A stretch of 64,000 nt of DNA from Flectonema sp. DT1601. Its lineage: Eukaryota; Euglenozoa; Diplonemea; Diplonemida; Diplonemidae. The stretch is taken from the NCBI GenBank assembly GCA_964019425.1, contig OZ025861.1, positions 396,001 to 460,000 of the forward strand. The letters are read 5' to 3'. Position 1 is the first letter of the stretch; every line of letters begins with the position of its first letter. The position numbers were made by a program, and so were the translations under genes. Below the pieces are notes generated by a model. The model made no database searches. It had not been told where the DNA came from and worked only from the letters and a program-made list of their open reading frames with translations. This document shows positions 46,647 to 54,923 of this stretch, piece after piece.

Positions 46647-47032
46647 TATTACTGTTTTTTTTTTGTATTTTATTTTATTTTTACACCTATTTCTTTTTGA
46701 ACCATTATTTTATTTCTTCTCCAACCTTCTCTCCGCACTCTTTGATTATAATCGACATCACTCAAGCGGTGTTCGCAGTGCGATTGGAAGTGTCTTCCGC
46801 ATGATGAGCTCTTGGTTTTCTGTTTCTATAGCTGAACCAATGACTGTTCTCAACATACAAAAAAAAAAAAAAAAAACAATTATGTAAGAAAAAACGTTTG
46901 TTACTTGTTCTTTTTTTAGTGTTTGTAATTTTAGTTTTTTTTTTTATATAAATTTTTTTTTTTCAGAATTTTTTTCGGGGTAGTTAGACAAACACACACA
47001 AAAAAAAAAAAAAAAAAAAAAAAAATACACTT
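46647..47032. other. Intergenic, T- and A-tracts
   Basis: About 390 bp separating the two cyclase-like genes, dominated by T-rich sequence with A-runs; the second gene's ATG follows a 28-base A-run and atacactt. No gene seen. Confidence 0.6.
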
Positions 47033-48775
47033 ATGAAAGGTTTGAATAGGATTTTTAGATTTGTTTTTAACAGAGCAATAGAACTGGGTGATTCTGAACT
47101 ACAACAAAAAAGGAAGAAAATTACTATTTTGTTATCGATATTTTCAATCATAGTCGGAGCTGCTATTGGTTTATTTCAACCCAAACATGAAGGGATAAAA
47201 GGATCTTCGTTGCTGTCTTCAGCGGCAAACATTTTAATTGGAATAGTTGGGATGGTTTGGACGCTTCTACTTCGAAGAAAAATAACAGATGGATCGTTGG
47301 AATTGGGATTGCTATTATTAGTAATAATAATACTGCCGACAGACATTTCAAATTCGATTCATGGACTTCCTAGGGTATGGCCATTGGGAATAGTGTATCT
47401 CGATGTGGCTTTGTATGTGAGACCACCTGTGAGAGTTTACATAGAACTTATGTCGTTACTAGTAGTGTATCTTTCGGTGTTGGGAATTGAATCAACATAT
47501 CGATTTGGAATATTCAATAGTAATCTTGTAATATCTCAACAAGACTATTTTGAGGAGTCTTGTAGCTGTGAATCTCTGCCTTGTAAGGCTAGTGGTACAC
47601 TTGTTTTTATAGTTATTCAAATAGCTGTTTTGGTTATTGATTTTAATCTGACTAGAGAATTTGCTGAAGGGGAGCATCTTGATCACAGTCAGATGGAGAT
47701 AACAATTCAGACGGTGAATAGTATAGCGAAGTTGATGGCTGATTTTGATTTAACGACAGCGAGGACTGTTTTGAATGAATCTGACATTCACGTTGAGATG
47801 TTTGATGCTTTGGACTCGATGGTTTCCATGTTAGAAAACTATAAACCATACCTACCAATGTCTTGTTTTCAAAAAACCGACACAAATAGCATTCCTCCAA
47901 CTGGATCATCTCGTCAATGTTTACCAAACAGACTTTCATCTGCTGAACTTAATCACAATGAAGTGTATAATAGTAGAAAACAAAGAAGGGAATTTGTAAG
48001 TCGGAAAGCAACGTTGTTAGTGTCTAACATAAGACAGTCAATGGATGTGTTTGAGTCGTCACAGAGTGTTTTCGCTGATATGATTGACCAACTGGTTGAT
48101 TATGCCGCTGACGTTATGAATAAGCATCATGGAGTGGTAGACTCGTTCTTGGGAGATCGCATCTACTGTAGTTTTGGAACAAGTAGACGTTGTGCCCGAC
48201 ATGCAGAATCCGGCATCCATGCAGCAAAATCACTTCTCCAAATCATGAATGATATTTTTGATGCAGATTTTTTTAATTCTAATGAAAAAATAAAACCGTC
48301 ATTGAATATTGGTATGGCTTCTGGGAAACTTGTATGTGGAGACCTAGGTTGTAATAAAATGATGAGATACAATTTAATTGGAAAACTAACGTTGTGGGTG
48401 GCTGTAGTTGAACGTGCTGGATGTTTATTTGAGATCCCGTTACTAATAGATAAGATTATGTTCTTAGTGTTGAAGGAATCTGGTACAGATATCGACGGAA
48501 GGCTAGTCTTTCAAACAATAACATTCAACAACACTTCTCATTTCTTGTATGAAATATTTGAAGGAAACACTGAACGAGATGACACGGTAGAATGGATGTT
48601 TGAACAACGAAAACGGGAACTCACGACTCAAAGGTCAGCTTACAACTCTGTAGCAGCTGACCTCCTCAGTGGAATTATCAGCGAGTTACCAGATGATGAA
48701 TCAGAAGATATAAACAAATTAGAATCGTTAATACAAAATGGTGTTCCAGATCCGATTGTGTTCTCAAATCGTTGA
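47033..48775 (+). CDS. Six-TM protein with divergent class III cyclase domain, copy 2
   Basis: 580 aa from ATG 47033; tandem paralogue of the preceding gene with the same plan: GDSELQQKRKK then about six TM segments (residues 30-205) and a cyclase homology domain (about 320-500) with LLVSNIRQS, FLGDRIYCSFG, LNIGMASGKLVCGDLG and YNLIGKLTLWVAVVER. As in copy 1, Asn stands where the first metal Asp is expected, and the NxxxR pair is replaced, while GD of the second metal site remains. The two genes share the C-terminal ending GVPDP.x(F). Both changes are therefore ancestral to the pair and maintained, which favours a real non-catalytic or altered function over random decay. Both have long intact frames. 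Confidence 0.8.
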   Translation: MKGLNRIFRFVFNRAIELGDSELQQKRKKITILLSIFSIIVGAAIGLFQPKHEGIKGSSLLSSAANILIGIVGMVWTLLLRRKITDGSLELGLLLLVIIILPTDISNSIHGLPRVWPLGIVYLDVALYVRPPVRVYIELMSLLVVYLSVLGIESTYRFGIFNSNLVISQQDYFEESCSCESLPCKASGTLVFIVIQIAVLVIDFNLTREFAEGEHLDHSQMEITIQTVNSIAKLMADFDLTTARTVLNESDIHVEMFDALDSMVSMLENYKPYLPMSCFQKTDTNSIPPTGSSRQCLPNRLSSAELNHNEVYNSRKQRREFVSRKATLLVSNIRQSMDVFESSQSVFADMIDQLVDYAADVMNKHHGVVDSFLGDRIYCSFGTSRRCARHAESGIHAAKSLLQIMNDIFDADFFNSNEKIKPSLNIGMASGKLVCGDLGCNKMMRYNLIGKLTLWVAVVERAGCLFEIPLLIDKIMFLVLKESGTDIDGRLVFQTITFNNTSHFLYEIFEGNTERDDTVEWMFEQRKRELTTQRSAYNSVAADLLSGIISELPDDESEDINKLESLIQNGVPDPIVFSNR

Positions 48776-48805
48776 AAGAATAGTATTACGACGATGTGTG
48801 TGTGT

Positions 48806-48840
<35 letters not shown>

Positions 48841-50017
48841 TTTCGTCAATTTTGTTGAGGCTCAACTGCTTCCCCCAGGACTACTGCTGTTATTCTCACA
48901 GCAGTCGGTTTTTTCCTTTTTTTTTTTGTACCTACAAACCCATAGTTCGGTAGAAAGAGAATTGTGGCAGCGTAACTAACCTATTTCCTTTATTAGGATT
49001 TTGTACCTGGTTGCGCAGAAACAAAACTTTTCTTTTTTAAGAATTCCGAATTTACTCTCTTTTTCTGTCTTTTCTGTCTGTTTATCTGAGTAGTACTCGA
49101 AAACCGATAACTTTATACAAAGCATTGTGGTGCTGCGGGAGCAACTTAGGTTTTTTTCTCTTTTTTTCATATAAAATTGGTTTGTTTTTCAGTTTTCTTT
49201 TGTCGGGAAAGCTCCTCAAGCATTGCAGGGGTGGTTCGAGATGATGTGTTTTCCCCCCTTATGTTTTATTATATTTTTGTTTTATTTACACAAAATCTTA
49301 TTTGTTATTCCCTCTGCCTTTTAATTTTTTTCATTAATATTATTATTAATTTTTCTTTAATTTTTTTCTTCTTTATTTTTTTTTTTTTGTTGTTGTTGTT
49401 GCCCTACAAACCTATTGTTTTTCAGTAGAAAAAGTAACTACAAACTAACCTACTTATTTTAATTAAGATTCTGTAACGGCTACATACATCGTGAGGTACC
49501 AGTCATTCCGACTGCGCACCAATCAATGTTTCTAACTTAGCTGCACACACGCAACGCATACATCTCTTTTTCTGTGTTGTCATTCAGCTCAAGTACAGAT
49601 TTACTTAATGTGTTCAATCTCCCGACGCAATTTCTTATATTGCAACCAGGTTTGGCCGAACCCTATTCTCGTTTTAGCCAGTTTCAAGGTTGTTCTCCGT
49701 TTAATATTAGTATTAAGTTACCCTCATGCTGACAGTCAAGATTGTCGGAGAAATTGTTGTTCCTTTTTGAGCTTAAGAATGCAGTATCAAATTCTTTTTT
49801 ATCATCCGGATTTTGGCTGAACCTTAATTTAGTTTTCAGCCAGTTTTTTCAAAGTTTGCTTTTTTTTTTTTTTCCAATTTACTAAAAATTGCCACCAACC
49901 CCTGTTCGACGACATGGTTCTTGTCTGCATTCAGTGAAATGTCAAATCTTTTTTCTTTTTTTAAAGTAGAAGAAGGAAGGGGAGGAGGGGAAAAAAAAAA
50001 AAAAAAAAAAAAAAAGA
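48776..50017. other. Intergenic, 1.24 kb with direct repeats
   Basis: No gene supported. A TG repeat runs into a very long T-tract (48797-48839). A segment (cctacaaaccca...gtagaaag...aactaacctatt) at about 48930-49015 recurs at about 49403-49485. Another (tttggccgaaccctattctcgttttagccag) at about 49650 recurs, diverged, at about 49811. The next ATG follows an A-run. Confidence 0.55.
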
Positions 50018-51385
50018 ATGTATCGCTTGCTATTAGCAGTTGTGGTGTTGTTATTGATATCGTTGTCTTATGCGGAGGCTACAGAGAGGGAAATTGAAAT
50101 GATCAATCAACCAAAAAGTGATATAGACAAGGGTTCGACTACTAAGACGAGCAGGAAGTCCTGGTTTAATAGAATATTCGATTCGTTCGTGTCTGCTATT
50201 CTCGGAATTGTATTATTCTTTTTCACATTTGCTGTGATAACAGCAAGTGAAGGAGTGTACGTAACCAGACTGCAATCGATAGACAAAATATCTGACGATT
50301 TGGTGTCGACTGATGCGGAACTTGGAAGGCATTTATTCTACACCAGCGACACCATTCGGGGAACGCACCTGCAAGATAAAACATTCGGCATCTCAAGTAA
50401 TTGTCTCAGAATGCGTCGTGTTACCGAAATGTACCAATATTATGAAGAAACTTCAACGAAAACGGTTAAGGATTCAGTCGGTGGAGGAGAAACAACACAA
50501 ACAACCTACACGTTAAAAACTGATTGGTTTGATTACCTTCCAGCTTTGTCAGGGAATGCCGACGGATCACCTCCGGGAGGCAATCCTTCGTTTCCAACTA
50601 TTTCTGATGAGTTGATTATGTCGAGAGAGTTCTGTTCATCAGAATTATCAATCGAAGGTCATAAATTATCTGAATCTCAAATCCAACGAGTATCTGAATG
50701 GGGACCATTGAAGTGTAAGCCACCAAGTCCGGGGTCTCTTCCCGTCTCACATGGTAGTCATCTCTCTGATCAATGCAGTGTTTACCTTCCTACTGGATCT
50801 GCTACGTACGGAACTTTCAATGATTCTAAACCAGGAACGCCATCTGTGGGTGATGTTCGAATAAAATGGGAAATCATACCTGAAGGAATTTACACGGTTA
50901 TGTGTGGAAAACAAGATAGAAATTTGTGTGGATACAGAGTACCGGGTGTTTCTGATTATCAACTTCCTTTTATATGTTACCCTTGTACGTGTGGGATTGG
51001 TGCTATGCTGATTAATTTGGTGTCGAGTTCAGCCAATGTGATTGATGACGTTCGTTTTGGATCGCACTCGGCTATTGACATTATTGCTTCTCTTAGACGT
51101 GAAGCGTCAATCACGTCGTGGGGATTTAGAATATTAGTTTTCTTTTTGTTTATGATGTCCACTTTCATGATCTTATCGCCACTTCCAACAATTTTAGATG
51201 TCATCGGATTCGTTGGTGACATTGCTCGTTTTGGAACTTTTTTCATTGCGATTGTTGTTTCATTGATCATAACTCCATTGGCAGTAGCTGTTGCCTGGGT
51301 TGCTTATCGACCCGTAATAGCTTTCTATATTACTGTACCACCGTTTTTTATTTGGTATTACTTTGCAACGACTCAGGGGATGTAA
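50018..51385 (+). CDS. TMEM43/LUMA-family membrane protein
   Basis: 455 aa from ATG 50018, which follows a long A-run. Starts with a hydrophobic signal-like segment (MYRLLLAVVVLLLISLSYAEA), then WFNRIFDSFVSAILGIVLFF (TM, about 50-78), then EGVYVTRLQSID. The central part contains GDVRIKWEIIP, as in the GDVRVSF block of the TMEM43 family. C-terminal half has three or four TM segments ending RILVFFLFMMSTFMILSPL, LDVIGFVGDIARFGTFF and AVAWVAYRPVIAFY, closely following TMEM43 (RxLGWLLMFxGL, LLDxxPxxGDL, LxxAxAWxxYRP). In animals TMEM43 is an inner nuclear/ER membrane protein linked to lamin and emerin. Function here is inferred from family membership only. The large hydrophilic loop is cysteine- and Ser/Pro-rich and is specific to this lineage. 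Confidence 0.8.
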   Translation: MYRLLLAVVVLLLISLSYAEATEREIEMINQPKSDIDKGSTTKTSRKSWFNRIFDSFVSAILGIVLFFFTFAVITASEGVYVTRLQSIDKISDDLVSTDAELGRHLFYTSDTIRGTHLQDKTFGISSNCLRMRRVTEMYQYYEETSTKTVKDSVGGGETTQTTYTLKTDWFDYLPALSGNADGSPPGGNPSFPTISDELIMSREFCSSELSIEGHKLSESQIQRVSEWGPLKCKPPSPGSLPVSHGSHLSDQCSVYLPTGSATYGTFNDSKPGTPSVGDVRIKWEIIPEGIYTVMCGKQDRNLCGYRVPGVSDYQLPFICYPCTCGIGAMLINLVSSSANVIDDVRFGSHSAIDIIASLRREASITSWGFRILVFFLFMMSTFMILSPLPTILDVIGFVGDIARFGTFFIAIVVSLIITPLAVAVAWVAYRPVIAFYITVPPFFIWYYFATTQGM

Positions 51386-52030
51386 CGGTTGACGTACATC
51401 TCCGAGAGTAGCGTTTTTTTTTTGTAATTGATATGTTTGTTTGACTTGAAAGTCAATCATCAGTTTGTAGTTACAACGGTATTTCTGTATGAGAGGAAAA
51501 AAAAAAAAAAAAAAAGAAAGAAAGAAACACGTTACAATTGGGTATCTTGCCTATTTTTTTTTTTTTGTTTTTTTTTTTTTTGTATCGATAAGAAACTATT
51601 TAGATTGAAAGCCGGTATTTCTCAAAGTCATGGTTTATTTTTCCTCCCGTACGACAGGATTCTGTCTGCGTTTCAACAAAATATAAGGCTAAATCTGAAT
51701 GGTTTTCTTTTTTCCCCCGACGACGATGTTTTTTTTTTTTTTTTTTTTTTTTAAATTCGCTATTCTCTGTTCTTACAGCACAAAGTGCGTCCAGCAGGTT
51801 GTTTTTCGATAATTGAAATTCACGTTAAAAAAAGAAGTATTGTTTTTTTTGTCTATTTTTTTTTTTTTATTCATTTATTGTATTGCCAGAAAAAAAAAAA
51901 AAAAAAACATACGAAAATTCCTCTTTTTTTTTTAAATAGAAAAATTGAAGTAAAAACGGAAGACTATATTAAGTTTATCTTTTTTTGGTCAGCGCGACAT
52001 CAAAAAAAAAAAAAAAAAAAATACAACAAC
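51386..52030. other. Intergenic, homopolymer-rich
   Basis: About 645 bp of A/T runs (for example 51533-51582, 51729-51752, 52003-52021) with a block at 51598-51682 that is inverted relative to 42255-42302. Apparent open frames here come from homopolymer codons (KKKK, FFFF) and are rejected. Confidence 0.6.
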
Positions 52031-52729
52031 ATGTCTGAGGAAGCAATTAATTGGAAAACCATTGCTGTTGCCGTCAGTGTTGGTACTGTCGGAATAGCAT
52101 TGTGGAAGGCACCTGAAATTTATGATTCTTTGATTGTTAAGATGACTGGAAGATGGTATGAAGTTGTTCTTTCACAGATGAAAGATGGCGAACATGTAGC
52201 CGATATTGGAATCGGTACAGCAGGTGCTCTATTACAAAACAAAGAATTATTACAAAAAAAGAAAATTAAAGTAACGGGTATTGACTATGACAACAGCTAT
52301 ATAATCAAAGCAAAACAAGTAGTTGCTTCTGCTGGATTATCAGATTGTATCCAGTTGGAATGCAAGTCATTCTATGATGATGATGTAGTTTCTAGAAAGG
52401 GTTTATATGATTCTGTGTACTTCAGTGGTTCGTTTACACTCCTTCCTGATCCTCAGGAGGCTCTGAATGTTGCAGCTGACATCACCAAACCCGGTGGTCT
52501 CATTTACATCACTCAGACTTATCAAAGAAAATACATTCCAGGATTCGCTATAATCAAACCACTTCTCAAGTATCTCGTGACAATTGATTTTGGACCTCTT
52601 ACATATGAAAAGGATATTGCGACCCTACTTGATGGTTGTGGTCTGAAGGTCATCTCTAATGAAGTAATTCCAAACTCAGTCGACAACAAATATCAATCGG
52701 CTAGATTAATAATCATCCAATCACCTTAA
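52031..52729 (+). CDS. Membrane-anchored SAM-dependent methyltransferase
   Basis: 232 aa from ATG 52031 (MSEEAINWK); an upstream in-frame extension is homopolymer-encoded (KKKK/FFF) and rejected. Residues 11-27 form one TM helix (IAVAVSVGTVGIALW). A class I methyltransferase fold follows: motif I ADIGIGTAG (about 57-65), acidic loop VTGIDYD (after beta-2), a YDSVYFSGSFTLLPDP motif, and KPGGLIYITQTY. This layout is typical of Methyltransf_11/25 family enzymes acting on lipids, quinones or small molecules; the substrate cannot be told. The C-terminus GLKVISNEVIPNS is the usual last strand region. Probably anchored to the ER or mitochondrial membrane. Confidence 0.75.
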   Translation: MSEEAINWKTIAVAVSVGTVGIALWKAPEIYDSLIVKMTGRWYEVVLSQMKDGEHVADIGIGTAGALLQNKELLQKKKIKVTGIDYDNSYIIKAKQVVASAGLSDCIQLECKSFYDDDVVSRKGLYDSVYFSGSFTLLPDPQEALNVAADITKPGGLIYITQTYQRKYIPGFAIIKPLLKYLVTIDFGPLTYEKDIATLLDGCGLKVISNEVIPNSVDNKYQSARLIIIQSP

Positions 52730-53100
52730 CAACATAAAAAAAAACACCAGATATGAGTGGGGGTGTGAAGAAAAAAAAAAAAAAAAAAGTGTGTTTTCTA
52801 GCGAAAAAGAGAGGTCTTATGACCTCAGTTTTTTTTTTTTTTTTTTTGTACCCAATTTTTTTTTTTTTAAATCGAACTGTCACCGAAGCTGAAGGTCGGT
52901 AAACTATCATTCTCCCTCAGGTTAAACAGAAGAGAGGTAAAGAGGTGACACTGATTACACTCGAAAGACCTCTATGGCATCTTTCGTTAATGTGATAACA
53001 CTTTCGATCCTTTTAACCAGATTAGTCAGAAACAATTAATTATAGTAGTGGTTGATAAATAATACATCCATTTTTTTTCTTCAGGTAAATAAAATACAAT
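52730..53100. other. Intergenic with A/T runs, 3' acceptor-like site
   Basis: About 370 bp; A-runs near 52770 and T-runs near 52830. A tttttcttcag acceptor-like site lies about 16 bases before the next ATG. No gene seen. Confidence 0.6.
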
Positions 53101-53352
53101 ATGTGGGAAGAAGAAAAAGAAAAACCTGTTCACAGACAACAGATTATAGAACACGTAAGGAAGTCTATCACGCAAACGATATTTGATATAAAATGGGTAC
53201 CGTTATCAGCAAAGTTAGTAACTTGTGGTAACTACGCTAAGAATACAGGATGCATTGTTATGTATCAACTAGACAATAATGAACTTGTGAAAATTGTTGA
53301 AGTAGAGAAGTATGTGTCTCTCGAATGAAATATGTGTTTCTTGTGAGGGAAT

Positions 53353-53388
<36 letters not shown>

Positions 53389-54340
53389 CAGGACTGCGCC
53401 ATTCAAGTGCATGACTTTTAATCACGCTCATCCAGAAACACGAACCCTTGCAACAGGTAACTTTCAAGGTGAATTACAAGTGTGGGATTTAGAGAGGCTC
53501 GATGCTCCGATTTACAACACGCTGGCTCACAAGGTATCAAACATAAGATTTTTTTTTTTTTTTTGAAAAAAAATTTTTATAGAAAAAAAAAAAAAAACAC
53601 AAAATAATAATCAGACAATCGTTAACGGAATCGACGGAGCTTGCTATGCGGGACCTCCAGAGATTGTAACTGGGAGCAGAGATGGGTCTGTCAAAGTTTG
53701 GGACATCAGACAAAAAGAAAAACCAATCGCTGCGTTAGAACCAACCGACCCAACTAAAGCAGCAGATTGTTGGACTGTTTCTTTTGGAAATTGCTATAAT
53801 GCAAGTGAACGTGTTGCTGCTGCGGGATACAGCAATGGTGATGTGAAGTTGTTTGATTTGAGAACGATGAAAATGAAATATGAATTTAATACGTCAAATG
53901 GAGTTGCGGATATCTGTTTTGACAGGTCGGACATTGAAATGAACAAAGCGGTTATGTCATCTTTAGAAGGTCGTATCAGAGTATATAACTTAAGAACGTT
54001 GCATGCTGCTCTCGGATACAGCTATGTTGAACAACGAGTCTCAACTGGGACCATTTGGTGTACAAAACCACTTCCTCAAAATCGTGAAATAATGATGTCT
54101 TGTGGAGCTGGTGAACTCTCTCTGTGGAAATATCAATACCCACCTCAGCAAATTGTCAAAGACGCTGATGGTAGTGACAAGGGAGTCCCTGGTAGTATCG
54201 AAGAAATCAATAAAGTAACGGTATCTCAACAACCTATTAATTCATTTGATTGGAATAGATCGAAGGAAGGACTTGGAGCTTGTTGTTGTTTTGATCAAAG
54301 CATTCGAATTATGGTTTGCACTAAACTAAATCTACTCTAA
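53101..54340 (+). CDS. DNAAF10: DNAAF10/WDR92 axonemal dynein assembly factor (three exons)
   Basis: Spliced from 53101-53309, 53392-53533 and 53615-54340, giving 358 aa, against 357 for human WDR92. All three exons join in frame (exon 1 plus exon 2 is 351 nt; junction VEK-TAPFK). The WD-repeat sequence is recognisable: FDIKWVPLSAKLVTCGN, EIVTGSRDGSVKVWDIRQK, AAAGYSNGDVKLFDLR, LEGRIRVYNLRTLH, LPQNREIMMSCG, LWKYQYPPQQ, QPINSFDWNRSKEGLG and a C-terminal TKLN. WDR92 is a chaperone partner of the R2TP/prefoldin-like system needed to assemble outer/inner arm dynein in cilia. Its presence shows a flagellated cell. The GT/AG donors are gtatgt and gtatca. Confidence 0.95.
53310..53391 (+). other. Intron 1 of the WDR92 gene
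   Basis: 82 nt, GT at 53310 (gtatgt), AG at 53390-53391 in a stretch of about 28 A followed by cag; there is no pyrimidine tract before the AG. Removing it restores the WDR92 reading frame exactly. Confidence 0.9.
53534..53614 (+). other. Intron 2 of the WDR92 gene
   Basis: 81 nt, gtatca at the 5' end and tcag at the 3' end, with a T-run in the middle and an A-run (about 15) 20 bases before the AG. Frame is kept from AHK to TIVNGID. Confidence 0.9.
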
Positions 54341-54923
54341 CAAGCAAAACAGTCACATATTTTGTTTTTTCTGTTACAAGGTACGTAACCCTGAATTGGT
54401 GATAATTTGATAGTTACATGCTCTGCTATTACACAGTTTTTGTTCGGATGTTCGATTTTTTTTTTTTTTTTTTTTAAAAATAAAAATTCTCTGTTACAGT
54501 TCTGCGGCTGTAGCCTCTGCTGAAACGACGAGAGAACAAAGGAAAAAAAATTGTTCATTTTTTTAATAATATTAGTTATGTGTCCCCGTTATATCTGGGA
54601 GAGGGTATACGGGGTTTGTTGCTGCCAGCCCTTTTTATATTTTTTATTTAAAATAATTTTTTTTAAGAAGTTTTTTTTTTCTCTTAAAATCCCTGACTGA
54701 AAAACTGTTGGGGACCAGCAGCCATCACAAAAAAAAAAGAAGTGTGATTCTATAGAATTCACGAATTAATTTTTTTTTTTTTAATTAAATCCCCCCTTTG
54801 GGGAGGTTCAACAAGGGAATGTCCCTAATTTTAAAAAAAATAATCTGATCGACGGAATCTACTTGCTGCGGTGTTTTAAAAAAATTTATTTTTTTTATTT
54901 CAAAACAGATCAGAATAGATGAG
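54341..54923. other. Intergenic, T/A tracts
   Basis: About 580 bp with a T-run near 54460, a second at about 54670, a short inverted block in 54790-54830 (cccccctttgggg), and an acceptor-like aaaacag 16 bases before the next ATG. No gene seen. Confidence 0.6.

Noticed and set aside
51785-52030. Upstream N-terminal extension of the methyltransferase frame
   Set aside because: It consists of homopolymer codons (K and F runs); the ATG at 52031 follows an A-tract as in other genes here and starts a proper N-terminus.
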